NCBI RefSeq assembly: GCF_026262505.1
Contig: NC_067206.1
Coordinates: forward strand, 32,751,896 to 32,815,895
Source: Trichomonas vaginalis G3
Taxonomy: Eukaryota; Parabasalia; Trichomonadida; Trichomonadidae
DNA: 64,000 nt
Reading direction: 5' to 3'
Positions 1 to 8,876 of the stretch are shown here, one piece after another. The number at the start of each line of letters is the position of its first letter. Within the stretch, counting starts at the first letter, position 1. The notes beneath the pieces are model-generated. The model was not told the DNA's origin. It worked only from the letters and a program-made list of their open reading frames with translations, and made no database searches. The position numbers and the translations under genes were made by a program.

Positions 1-55
1 CAAAAATAATTTTTAGGGTAGATGGTTAGATCTAACCTCATTTCTACCCTCATTA
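1..55. repeat. Palindromic boundary repeat, copy 1
   Basis: This is an inverted copy of the repeat also found at 1090-1145, 1741-1815 and 10520-10580. The core GGTTAGATCTAACC is a perfect 14-base palindrome, flanked by GGGTAGA on one side and TCTACCC on the other. It lies just past the 3' end of the minus-strand gene at 57-1001. Confidence 0.8.
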
Positions 56-56
56 T

Positions 57-1001
57 TTATAACCGTTTTACATGGTAAACGTTATGAATTCGTGAGATTC
101 TAAACAATTTCGTAGCTTCTATTTCTTCTGTCAGTATGTCAAAAGTTTTAACAATGCCGGAAGTTTCTTTATACTTCTTCTTGACGTCAGATAATAGGAA
201 ATCGTCAGCTGTGGGATAGTTTTTATTAAGAAATGTCAACATGTCCATTTTATCTTCTGCTGGCTTTTCTGCTTCTTTCTTTAAGTCTGCGTAATCGTTT
301 CTCATTCTTTCTATCTCTTTTACTGAGTAGTTATATTTCCTCATTGTTGCTTTACATTTTGAACATTGCGGATTCATTTTTGCGTTATACATTGAAATTT
401 GACCTGCTAGAACAACTAAGGCGTCAATGGTTTTCTTTAACTCAAAAGTTGTTGGTTTTATTTGTCCATTCCATACTTTGCCTCTTCTGTCTTTATCTCT
501 TATCTGCCACACACATTCAGCAGCTAATGAAACAAAGTTGTCGTATGTCTTAAACTCCTCAGATTTATATATGTCAGAAATGTTTTTATAAACCATGTCG
601 CAATCTTTGTTCATAACTTTATGGTTGCAATGAAAACCAAGGAATTCATAATTTACTTTACGTATGAACTTCTTTATTTCTACTGAATCAGTAACTTTAA
701 CTTCAATTTCATCGAATTCAGGAATAGTTAGTTTTTGTTGCTGAACTTCCGGTAATTTAGGCAAATGGTCTATGATATCTTGCATTTCATATAGCTCCTC
801 TCCATTTGTTTCATCTTTCGCACTACAGTCTAAATTACTTGTTAAAAGTTCTTGCTTTATTCTTTGTATTTCTGTTTCAAAAGTATATGAAGAAGGAATG
901 AAGTTTTTCATCTCTACCAACATTGACGTAGGATTCATGACTAGCGAGTTTGGTGCCGTGCATGCTGTCGAAAGTGCTGATGTTTCGATTGTTGAAATCA
1001 T
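57..1001 (-). CDS. Polinton-associated protein of unknown function (314 aa)
   Basis: This is an open frame of normal composition that I do not recognise. It has a single CxxC pair (CSKC, about residue 215), a Lys/Glu-rich helical stretch around 225-265, and a C-terminal segment of about 60 residues with alternating short helices that could be a winged helix. It lies between two inverted copies of the palindromic boundary repeat, so gene and flanks look like a 1.1-kb cassette. A regulatory or DNA-binding role is possible but not shown. Confidence 0.6.
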   Translation of the reverse strand: MISTIETSALSTACTAPNSLVMNPTSMLVEMKNFIPSSYTFETEIQRIKQELLTSNLDCSAKDETNGEELYEMQDIIDHLPKLPEVQQQKLTIPEFDEIEVKVTDSVEIKKFIRKVNYEFLGFHCNHKVMNKDCDMVYKNISDIYKSEEFKTYDNFVSLAAECVWQIRDKDRRGKVWNGQIKPTTFELKKTIDALVVLAGQISMYNAKMNPQCSKCKATMRKYNYSVKEIERMRNDYADLKKEAEKPAEDKMDMLTFLNKNYPTADDFLLSDVKKKYKETSGIVKTFDILTEEIEATKLFRISRIHNVYHVKRL

Positions 1002-1089
1002 ATCTTTACATACAAAATAAAAAATAAATAAAAATAAAATAACTTTATTTTTTCTGTCTTAAGGAAATTCATGAAAATTCATGAGGGTA

Positions 1090-1145
1090 GAAATGAGGGT
1101 AGAAATGAGGTTAGATCTAACCATCTACCCTAAACATTATTTTTG
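1090..1145. repeat. Palindromic boundary repeat, copy 2
   Basis: This is the same repeat as at 1-55 but in opposite orientation, containing the GGTTAGATCTAACC palindrome followed by ATCTACCCTAAAC. It separates the 5' end of the 57-1001 gene from the 3' end of the next minus-strand gene. Confidence 0.8.
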
Positions 1146-1432
1146 CTGAATTCAGCAACAAAATGAACGAGGTCAGGCTGTATGTAAATACCTTTGAATT
1201 CATTTATAACGCCCTTAGTAAGCTCATAAAATGCTTGTTTTGAGGTGGAGCCAAAAGTGGCTCGACCGTATTCTTTCAACCAAAACTCAAGAATTTCCTG
1301 CATGAATTTTGTATAAAAAGCAACCGTCTGTATTCCGACGGTTGCTATATTCTTCACAAAACGCCTTATAATACTCTTCCCAGGACTTATTTTCCAACAA
1401 CTTTCATGAGATAAATAAGAAATAACTTTCAT
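1130..1432 (-). CDS. Small helical protein, possibly histone-fold (100 aa)
   Basis: The function is not recognised. The predicted helices run roughly 20-30, 35-58 and 65-78, followed by a short helix after a PDL turn near 88. The long central helix (FMQEILEFWLKEYGR) and overall spacing are reminiscent of a histone fold (short, long, short helix), but no diagnostic histone sequence is present. Its 3' end overlaps the palindromic repeat copy 2, and a 107-bp tandem array lies upstream. The alternative is a generic helical Polinton accessory protein. Confidence 0.4.
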   Translation of the reverse strand: MKVISYLSHESCWKISPGKSIIRRFVKNIATVGIQTVAFYTKFMQEILEFWLKEYGRATFGSTSKQAFYELTKGVINEFKGIYIQPDLVHFVAEFSKNNV

Positions 1433-1440
1433 TTTTCATT

Positions 1441-1770
1441 AGATAATGTTATTTTTGACGAAGTGAAGATTTGCACTTCGTCAAAAAATCCCTGAAATCA
1501 AGAATTAATCCCGTCAAATACAAAAAATGAGGGTAGAAATGAGGTTAGATAACTGTTATTTTTGACGAAGTGAAGATTTGCACTTCGTCAAAAATCCCTG
1601 AAATCAAGAATTAATCCCGTCAAATACAAAAAAATGAGGGTAGAAATGAGGTTAGATAACTGTTATTTTTGACGAAGTGAAGATTTGCACTTCGTCAAAA
1701 AATCCCTGAAATCAAGAATTAATCCCGTCAAATACAAAAAATGAGGGTAGAAATGAGGTTAGAAATGAGG
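1441..1770. repeat. 107-bp tandem repeat, three copies, each with a hairpin
   Basis: Copies begin near 1448, 1555 and 1662 with a 107-base period. Each contains the inverted repeat GACGAAGTG...CACTTCGTC (9-bp stem, short loop) and ends with part of the GAGGGTAGAAATGAGGTTAGA boundary repeat. The copies are nearly identical, so the expansion is recent. Confidence 0.9.
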
Positions 1771-1815
1771 GTAGAAATGAGGTTAGATCTAACCATCTAC
1801 CCTAAACATTATTTT
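1741..1815. repeat. Palindromic boundary repeat, copy 3 (extended)
   Basis: The GAGGGTAGAAATGAGGTTAGA half-unit occurs twice in tandem, followed by the complete palindrome and ATCTACCCTAAACATT. It marks the end of the tandem array and the start of the region holding the integrase remnant. Confidence 0.8.
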
Positions 1816-2021
1816 TGGTCATGGACTTCGTCCTCGCCGCTTTGCGTCTTTATGTTAAAAAAATGGTACCATTAATAATACATAACTGTTCTCGTTCATG
1901 TCTGATTTACATTAATGAAAAGTTTAGAAGAATTTCTTTTATTCTTTCTGGCATATTTTTGTCTTTCCAGTACTCCCGCTCTAATGGTCCCAGATGTGTT
2001 GGCTTTGACTCTCTCAAGTTC

Positions 2022-3010
2022 TTAGATGGTATAAACATCTTCAACACCTCCTTCATATCTTACTTTATAAGTGTCATCGTTTATGTTGTAGTCAAGTATT
2101 TCAATAACCACTCCTCGCTTTGCTTCGTCAATGGTTTCAGCAAGTTTGCCATTACTACTTTCAACTAATTTATGACGAGGATAAAACGCAATAGAGTCGT
2201 CGGCAGCTTTTATAAGATATCCATTACCTTGCGTAGAGTCTACGATATAATAATTTCGACTTAACCTTAAACGTTTCTTTGTCAACGGTTTGTCGTCAAG
2301 AACTACACGAACTTTTGTACAGGAATGAGGGTAAATTGTGTTGAATTTCTGATATTTTTGTGTTTGGCTTCGTTTCTTTTGTATATACTTTTCTTCTTGT
2401 TGTTGTGTCATTGAATTTGGTGTATGTCCTGTTGTAGAATGTGTTGAGGAATTATATACTTCGAGAAAATGTTCATTGTTTCTTCGGTAAAGTCTCGCTC
2501 TTGGTTTAAATCTCTGAGCGTTCTTATGAAGCGGTTTATGATGCGAGTATGTTATGGTTATGGTCTTCAGTAGTGTAGTGAGTTATGTTATGCTTAATGA
2601 GAAAATCTGTGATTTCATTGCTGAGGTATGCTGAATCCTGGTCTGATGTTAATGAAGTGGGATGATGTTCTGCCACAAACTTTTGTAAAACTCTTAACAC
2701 TTCATGAGTTCCTTTATTTATTCATTGGATATGCATATGCTTTGCGAGTGTTAACATTAATGAAGATGAGGAATGGTTTATGTCCTCCTTTTCTGCTTTG
2801 AATGAGAGTATCAAATTGGTATGCGTCAGGAGCGTTGGAGTAAATTGGTAAAAAGTAGTCGTAAGGGTTTATTTTTGTTTGATGTACAACATTTTAGTCA
2901 AAGAACCTTTTCACTTCAGCTCTGTTAGTAAATCCCCAACTCTTTGCAGCTTCATTGAATTTCTTAAATGACCTCCATGGATGTTGTTCGAATACTTCTT
3001 TCAAGCTCAT
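2022..3010 (-). pseudogene. Polinton integrase remnant (fossil)
   Basis: The open C-terminal piece at 2022-2411 is basic and ends in a small beta-barrel-like segment (EILDYNINDDTYKVRYEGG), similar to the chromodomain/tudor-like end of Polinton integrases. Sequence upstream to about 3.0 kb carries further integrase-like coding character on the same strand. The family is the retroviral-type (DDE, rve-fold) integrase of Mavericks. It is broken, with a few breaks. Confidence 0.55.
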
Positions 3011-3100
3011 TTATGTAAAGTTAAAGATTTTATTCAAGACGGTAAGCCCGCAAAGCAGGCTCAGCGCGTTCATTGAACGCGGTACCATGCAAATACACAG

Positions 3101-5959
3101 TCACAAATGGTGGCATGTAATCTGCACCCGACGTGTTGGATTTGTTGTGAAAGTGTGTGAATGATTTCCTCCTGGTTCAGTTGGTCGAAAAGTCTTTTTT
3201 GATGAATTGTTATAAGATGGAGATAAAACATCATTGCCAGCATAATATTCTGAGTTGTATAATGGATGGTCTCTTAATGAGTGGCTATGGTCGCCAGAAA
3301 AGTTTGTAGTTCCTGTATGAGTGTGCGGTGGAAGGTTTGCTTCAGTAATTTTCTTCGAACCTCCTGTTTGCTTTGAAGAGTTAGCACAGTATAAGAATTT
3401 GTCTACAATCTGCTGCCATGTACCAAAACCTAAAACTGTTGCTGGATTTGTTGAGTTCATTGACGTATAAATAGAGCCTATAGGATATAATGTTTGAAGT
3501 ATTTCAGTCTTTAATGTTTGAAGCTCTGTTTTGTCTGCTTTCTTGTCTAACATTGCGGGTAGTTCATATGCTTCAAAGTTTCTGGCATGATCTTCGATAT
3601 TCCTACAACTCTTATCTAAATTGTTAAGAGTATCTTTTACGCTTGTACTCGGATTCTCTAAAGGTGCACTTGAACCCAAATCATAGTTCAATATTATGTC
3701 GTCTGCTCTAACAGTAGTGAAGGATTTATGTGTATGATTTTTGTCGGCTTTACTGTCTAACATTGATGGTAGTTCATATGCTTCAAAGTTTCTGGCATGA
3801 TCTTCGATATTCCTACAACTCTTATCTAAATTGTTAAGAGTATCTTTTACACTAGTGCTTGGATTCTCTAAAGGTGCACTTGAACCCAAATCATAGTTCA
3901 ATATTATGTCGTCTGCTCTAACAGTAGTGAAGGATTTATGTGTATGATTTTTGTCGGCTTTACTATTTAATGTAGCTTGAAGTTCATTTATATCGGAGAT
4001 ATTGTGTTTATGAGATTTCAAAACTTTGTTCGTTGCGTCAAGTTCATCTTTGTCGGCTTTACTTTTAATAGCATCTTCAAAAGTTATTTTTGCCTTAACT
4101 CTCAAAGTAAATCTTGGTTCAACTAATACACCGTTAACATTGAAAGTAGAGGCATAAATTTCATCGTTATAACTAAATGCTTCTAGCGCTTTACCTGTGT
4201 CATAATGTACAGTACAGCTTATGTCATAACCTTTAGCACGAATGTATTTATATCTTCTTTCATTAACATCTTCCGTCTTCACTTTTTCATCCTGTGTTAA
4301 ATATCCATGGTAGTCCGTTATAATCTGTTCATCTGAAGTTATATAATGAACATGGTTTTTATCTGCTTTACTATTTAATGTAGCTTGAAGTTCATTTATA
4401 TCGGAGATATTGTGTTTATGTTCTTTATCTGCTTTTTCGGCTAATTTCTCTTCTATCTCATTTATTTCAAGTTCATGCCTACCACCACCTCCCGAAGAAG
4501 TATTTTTCTTCAGCTCTTGAAGAACGTCCACTTCGCCATCTTTGGTGTCAATAATGAGACTTTGAGTTAAAACCTTTCCTGTCTTAATGGATGTTTGTAA
4601 AACTTCTTCTTCACCGTGTTCGGGGTCATGGTCGTCATCATATCTTGTGAAATCAGAGATGTTGTCATACATTAAGCATATCTGTCTCAAAAGTTCTGCT
4701 ATTTGAAACTGGAACGAAAGATATACAGAACTTTCATCATCTCCTAAAGTCAAGTCTGCTTTCTTAAGTATTTCTTGAATGTATGCAATGAGAACAGAGT
4801 ACCTTGGAAAATATTCGAACAATATTTCATTAGCTGTTGGTTTTGGTGGTTCTTCTGGAGTTTCTGCATCTCTTGACTTCAATGCTCTTGCTCTCAAAGA
4901 CCTAAATGTTAGAGCACCGGGTTTTACAAAGGACTTTATAAATGCTTTAATAGTTCCTGGTAAGTTATTGTTAGCATTAAGTAAGTTCCTTATGCTTCCA
5001 TCATGTACGTCCATAGCACTATGTAAAAAATCTATACTTTTCTTGTAGTCAGCAATAGACTGACTGTGATTTTTTAAAGATTTGTCAATACCTTTAAGCC
5101 AATCTTCATGCATGTCTGATACTGAGCCAAGAATATCATTTGCTTCCTTTAGTGTATTTTGTGCTTCTCGTAAAGTATCCAATCCCGTACGTGCATTGTT
5201 TGCTATACGTCTTACAGTATCTATTTGACTCCTTGTTTCTTGCATCCAACCAGATAAAGTTTTAATAGTATCCGAACCATTTGAAATGAAGTTCAAAGCA
5301 TTTTTAACGTCATCTAAAGCTTCTTCACCAAGTACTGCCCATATCTTTCCGATTTGGTATTGAAGAACTCCATATGAAGCAGCTGTTAAACCAGTATTTA
5401 TAAGGTCCCATATCCATGATTTAGCAGTTTTTCCATCCTTTCCATCCTTTCCATCCAAACCGTTTTCGCCTTGAGGTCCTTGTATTCCTTGTATTCCTTG
5501 TATTCCTTGTGGTCCTTGTGGTCCGGTGTCACCCTTCTCTCCTTTCAGTTCATCTTTATGTTCGTTATAATATTCTAATGTCATAAGGTGTACATCATTA
5601 CTGCTACCAGCAACGCCGAGAATTTGTTTCTCATTCATGACTAAATTCTTTAGGCATTTAATGTTGTCGTCAAATCGAAAGCTCTTTAACAATTCAATGA
5701 GAACATTCAGTACTTTCACTAATGAGGCATCTACTGTAGAATTTATATATTGCACCGTTCCATCATTTATGATGGGAACCTTGCTTGTTGTAATGAATGG
5801 GTCATAAGTGTTAAAAGTATCGAAATCAATGACTTTTTTAGTTTTTCCATCGTCAATGACTAAATCATTGCCTTCAATGGTTAAAGTTGAGTTTTCGTTT
5901 ACTAGTTCATGTGCTCTTCTTGCTTCATTTGTTTCATACGCATATGCAGCAATAGTCAT
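3101..5959 (-). CDS. Polinton fibre-like protein with collagen repeats and phage-type knob (952 aa)
   Basis: This is a long modular protein. Residues 1-140 form a unique head. A short collagen-like tract of G-P-Q-G and G-I-Q-G triplets lies at about 145-175. A long helical stalk with heptad character covers 190-360. The rest consists of repeated modules bearing the motif KADKxHxH, including two almost identical copies of about 85 residues near 700-830. The C-terminus (about 840-950) begins LYPIGSIYTSMNSTNPATVL and resembles the knob of phage T4 gp10-type baseplate/tail-fibre proteins, including PPHTHT and NHSHTF histidine clusters. In the virion it would be a trimeric receptor-binding fibre. 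The shared knob at 20269-20739 in Polinton 2 supports this. The fibre role is inferred from the domain. Confidence 0.75.
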   Translation of the reverse strand: MTIAAYAYETNEARRAHELVNENSTLTIEGNDLVIDDGKTKKVIDFDTFNTYDPFITTSKVPIINDGTVQYINSTVDASLVKVLNVLIELLKSFRFDDNIKCLKNLVMNEKQILGVAGSSNDVHLMTLEYYNEHKDELKGEKGDTGPQGPQGIQGIQGIQGPQGENGLDGKDGKDGKTAKSWIWDLINTGLTAASYGVLQYQIGKIWAVLGEEALDDVKNALNFISNGSDTIKTLSGWMQETRSQIDTVRRIANNARTGLDTLREAQNTLKEANDILGSVSDMHEDWLKGIDKSLKNHSQSIADYKKSIDFLHSAMDVHDGSIRNLLNANNNLPGTIKAFIKSFVKPGALTFRSLRARALKSRDAETPEEPPKPTANEILFEYFPRYSVLIAYIQEILKKADLTLGDDESSVYLSFQFQIAELLRQICLMYDNISDFTRYDDDHDPEHGEEEVLQTSIKTGKVLTQSLIIDTKDGEVDVLQELKKNTSSGGGGRHELEINEIEEKLAEKADKEHKHNISDINELQATLNSKADKNHVHYITSDEQIITDYHGYLTQDEKVKTEDVNERRYKYIRAKGYDISCTVHYDTGKALEAFSYNDEIYASTFNVNGVLVEPRFTLRVKAKITFEDAIKSKADKDELDATNKVLKSHKHNISDINELQATLNSKADKNHTHKSFTTVRADDIILNYDLGSSAPLENPSTSVKDTLNNLDKSCRNIEDHARNFEAYELPSMLDSKADKNHTHKSFTTVRADDIILNYDLGSSAPLENPSTSVKDTLNNLDKSCRNIEDHARNFEAYELPAMLDKKADKTELQTLKTEILQTLYPIGSIYTSMNSTNPATVLGFGTWQQIVDKFLYCANSSKQTGGSKKITEANLPPHTHTGTTNFSGDHSHSLRDHPLYNSEYYAGNDVLSPSYNNSSKKTFRPTEPGGNHSHTFTTNPTRRVQITCHHL

Positions 5960-5976
5960 ATTTTAATGAGAATAAA

Positions 5977-6369
5977 ATGTTGTTCTATTTGCAAAGTACA
6001 GACCCAAACGAATACGGGACAGTAAAGCTACAAACAAACTTAGGTCTTCAGAATGAAGCGCTTGCTTTCAGAGTTGTTGACTTTAATACTATTGCTTCAT
6101 TCGTTATAACTGACGAAACAGATTTCATGGAGTTTGAAATAGATGACAAAAGAAGTTTTATAACATTTCCTAACAGAGCAGAGTATAGAATAGATAAAAA
6201 TTGCTGGAGTCATAGAACTCTCATAAATGAAGAAACTATTGACAACATAGATGTCGAACTCTCTTCTGAGGGAACATTGAAGTTCAGTTATGCGAAAGAG
6301 TTTAAGATAACACGAATGAGTCATAGAGTTCAATTGCTTCTGGGAGCATACCATATGACATTTCCTTGA
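5977..6369 (+). CDS. Small Polinton protein, beta-rich (130 aa)
   Basis: Not recognised. It is divergent from the fibre gene with only 17 bases between the start codons, so a compact bidirectional promoter must lie there. Alternating hydrophobic residues suggest a beta-sandwich. It is followed with 4-base overlap by the next gene. Its position beside the fibre gene suggests a virion accessory or fibre-attachment role, which is inference only. Confidence 0.55.
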   Translation: MLFYLQSTDPNEYGTVKLQTNLGLQNEALAFRVVDFNTIASFVITDETDFMEFEIDDKRSFITFPNRAEYRIDKNCWSHRTLINEETIDNIDVELSSEGTLKFSYAKEFKITRMSHRVQLLLGAYHMTFP

Positions 6370-6740
6370 AAAGTGTTGACAAAACGATTGAGATGAAATC
6401 TGTTCCATATGTATGTTATGGCAACTGTTTGTACATTGAGTCTAAAATAGCTAATATCACAGGTATTTCAGGAGTTAATAGTAAAGGTTCAGTAGAATAT
6501 AAGTCTTTCTGTTATGCAGTCAATTCAATGTTCATTCCAAACGTTCCTGTCATAGCAACTCATTTAGGTAAATGGGTTCGCATTAGTCCTCATAATTTGA
6601 AAGACATGCAATTCAGACTTGTTGACTTTCAAGGAGAGCCTGTAGAACTGAAGGCACCAGTGCGAATGACTGTTGAAGTTGACTTTTTAGAAAATATTAA
6701 ATGCAACAGCTTACAAGAGAACTCAGAGCTAAAAATATAA
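6366..6740 (+). CDS. Small Polinton protein (124 aa)
   Basis: Not recognised by family. It overlaps the previous gene by 4 bases and the next by 40, an operon-like packing typical of virus-derived elements. The segment SPHNLKDMQFRLVDFQ is matched by HSKDLSNIKFRITDL in the 19161-19421 reading frame of Polinton 2, so the two elements share this gene next to their fibre genes. That conserved linkage is the best hint of a structural role. Confidence 0.55.
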   Translation: MKSVDKTIEMKSVPYVCYGNCLYIESKIANITGISGVNSKGSVEYKSFCYAVNSMFIPNVPVIATHLGKWVRISPHNLKDMQFRLVDFQGEPVELKAPVRMTVEVDFLENIKCNSLQENSELKI

Positions 6741-6940
6741 AGTATGAATGTTATGTATTAGGTCATGAACTTTGGTTGTTGCTGTTTGATGAAACAAATG
6801 AGTTAGTTATGTCAGTCAAGAGAACAGAAAAATATTGTGTTAGTGAAAACTGCACCAAGTCAATAAGATTAGGTTTGCATTATGAAGATGAGTTCGATAC
6901 TGTTGAAGAAGTTTTGGATAGATATTACAAATTGCTTTAA
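6701..6940 (+). CDS. Small Polinton protein (79 aa)
   Basis: A short acidic protein with a hydrophobic segment LGHELWLLLFDE. It overlaps the preceding gene by 40 bases in another frame and ends 3 bases into the convergent gene at 6937-7440. No family is recognised. Its overlap and spacing are like the other two members of this plus-strand trio. Confidence 0.45.
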   Translation: MQQLTRELRAKNIKYECYVLGHELWLLLFDETNELVMSVKRTEKYCVSENCTKSIRLGLHYEDEFDTVEEVLDRYYKLL

Positions 6941-7440
6941 TTTACTAAAACATATTTCAAGCAAAGTTTATATTCTGTTGAAAGTTTTGTATACTCGTTC
7001 GAATATTTATACTTAAACTCAACTCCTGTAGTTCCTGGTGTTTCAATGATGCGGATGTTACCTATTTTCATGAATAGTGGAGTTTGACCACAGCATTCGA
7101 TTTCAGGGTCGAGATAGTCAATGACACATTGTTTCCCTGTTATTCGTGAGATAACATTTTCAAGGTCCTCCTTTGTTAGAATTATTTGGTTCTTGCTTAT
7201 AAGATTTGTCAAAAGCTTCTTATCGTCTTTGAGTAAAATTGTTTGGTATAACTGAAGAAGGTAATGGTCTACGTTATCTGAAGGATTTGTTTGAACATTT
7301 GTGTAAGGGTTGTCGTTGGCTTCTCTTGAAAGAATTTGGTCCAGTGGTGGATACTCTAACTTAACATCTGATGTAGCGTTAGCGTTTGAAGCTGTGTTTA
7401 AATTCACGGATTTCAGTTCTGGTCTTTTTCTTTCAAACAC
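6937..7440 (-). CDS. Polinton protein of unknown function (167 aa)
   Basis: Not recognised. The N-terminus is Asn/Ala-rich and probably disordered, residues 50-95 look helical with a KEDLENVISRITGKQ stretch, and the C-terminal half has several Cys (IECCGQTP) and beta character. It diverges from the plus-strand gene at 7459 with 18 bases between start codons. Confidence 0.5.
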   Translation of the reverse strand: MFERKRPELKSVNLNTASNANATSDVKLEYPPLDQILSREANDNPYTNVQTNPSDNVDHYLLQLYQTILLKDDKKLLTNLISKNQIILTKEDLENVISRITGKQCVIDYLDPEIECCGQTPLFMKIGNIRIIETPGTTGVEFKYKYSNEYTKLSTEYKLCLKYVLVN

Positions 7441-7458
7441 TCTGAACTATAGTTCTTT

Positions 7459-7893
7459 ATGACAATATTGTTTGTCGTTCGTGAGTCAACATTTGATGTT
7501 GGTTCAATTGGAACATTAACGGCACCAGCTAAGATGGATTTGCTTCTCATTTCATATAGAATAAAAACCTTTTATATGTATGAAATGAACAATATACTCG
7601 ACAAGGGTTTGAATGTAAAGCTAACGAATGAAAATATTGTTGAATTCACTGAGACAGGTGCTGTGTATAAAGATGTAGAACTACTGAACAAAAGAGCTAA
7701 GGGAAGAAGCAGGAACATGAACAAAGGGTGGAAGCCTATAAAAATTTATGTCAATGATGGCTCAGGAGGTTCAAACATAAAGTATGCAGAAAGTTATAGA
7801 GTTTATGCTCTCAAAGGTGAAAAGCCTTCATTTAAGAACAGCTATTCTAACGCATATCCTCAAAAGCTAACGGATGGGAAGTGGATGATATGA
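7459..7893 (+). CDS. Polinton protein of unknown function (144 aa)
   Basis: Not recognised. It has a hydrophobic first third, then a basic region (KRAKGRSRNMNKGW) and a Gly/Ser turn, and reads like a small beta-rich structural protein. It lies between two minus-strand genes, next to the packaging ATPase. About 80 bases follow before the ATPase 3' end. Confidence 0.5.
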   Translation: MTILFVVRESTFDVGSIGTLTAPAKMDLLLISYRIKTFYMYEMNNILDKGLNVKLTNENIVEFTETGAVYKDVELLNKRAKGRSRNMNKGWKPIKIYVNDGSGGSNIKYAESYRVYALKGEKPSFKNSYSNAYPQKLTDGKWMI

Positions 7894-7972
7894 ATGACAG
7901 CAAAAATATTAACAGAAATGGCGACAGAGATGCATGGAATTTGTTTACCATCAGTCAATTGAAGGTTAAACT

Positions 7973-8860
7973 TTAAAACAATGTTGGTCGTTCCCATGGA
8001 ATATTTTTGACTTTAATGGTATTAGTCATGATATGAATCTCAAGGTATGAACGAGGAGAGATGAGAGACTTATATGCTTCCCAAATTTCTTCAAAAGGTA
8101 ATGTTATACCTGACTGTTTCCAAATGAGTTCAATATCATAGCGTGAGAAACCTTGAAAGATAACGAAGTCAGTTATGAGACGTTTTATGTTTAAAGCTAA
8201 AAACCTCCATGTTTGCATAAGTATTGCTACAGTTAAATGGTAATGTCTGACTTTAGTAATGATGTTAGCTAATGGTGAGTCAGGCTTTGACACTAAACCT
8301 TTTCCGGCGAAGTCGTCACAAACGAGCAGAGTATTTGAAGGATACTTTTTGAAGGGGTATTTTGAAAGTTTTGACAGAAGGTAGTTTGTCAGTCGTTTCA
8401 TATCGTAAACTCCTGAGTACTGACGTAAGTGGTGTTTGTCAATAATTCTTTCCATCTCTTCTGAAGTCTTTTGCATTCCTGACTGTATAAATTCAACGAT
8501 GGCATAATATTTCCTCTTACGTCGAATGTAACGTTGAAGAAATTCAATGAGTTCGCTATCTGGAACTTTAACGACAGAGGCTTGAACTTTTGACATAAAT
8601 GTTTTCGCTGTTGAATCCATAGAGTCTGAAGTTGCTGATATAATGATTTGGTCATAGTAAGAGTCGTTTCCTAAACGCTCTGTTATGAGTATATGACGAA
8701 TGAGGTTAAATGTCTTACCTGAACCCATCTTTCCACAATAGAAATACACACCATTTGAACAGAATTCATAATCTTTGCTGAAAGGAAGAATAAGAGAAGA
8801 GTTAAGTTTGTCTGTAGTTTCATTCATGTCTTCATCTACGTCATGTATTAAATGCTTCAT
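7973..8860 (-). CDS. Genome-packaging ATPase (FtsK/HerA, A32-like; 295 aa)
   Basis: The Walker A motif is GKMGSGKTF near residue 43, and the Walker B strand NTLLVCDDFAG lies near 177. The spacing and the downstream sensor-like segment (ILMQTWRFLALNIKRLITD, FVIFQGFSRYD) match the A32-like packaging ATPases of Polintons and large DNA viruses, which pump genome DNA into preformed capsids. The length of 295 aa is normal for the family. A homologous C-terminal segment (FIFSGFSRQQ) occurs at 16357-16575 in Polinton 2. The start codon at 8860 is about 17 bases from the divergent start at 8877. Confidence 0.85.
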   Translation of the reverse strand: MKHLIHDVDEDMNETTDKLNSSLILPFSKDYEFCSNGVYFYCGKMGSGKTFNLIRHILITERLGNDSYYDQIIISATSDSMDSTAKTFMSKVQASVVKVPDSELIEFLQRYIRRKRKYYAIVEFIQSGMQKTSEEMERIIDKHHLRQYSGVYDMKRLTNYLLSKLSKYPFKKYPSNTLLVCDDFAGKGLVSKPDSPLANIITKVRHYHLTVAILMQTWRFLALNIKRLITDFVIFQGFSRYDIELIWKQSGITLPFEEIWEAYKSLISPRSYLEIHIMTNTIKVKNIPWERPTLF

Positions 8861-8876
8861 TTTATCTCCATTAAAA

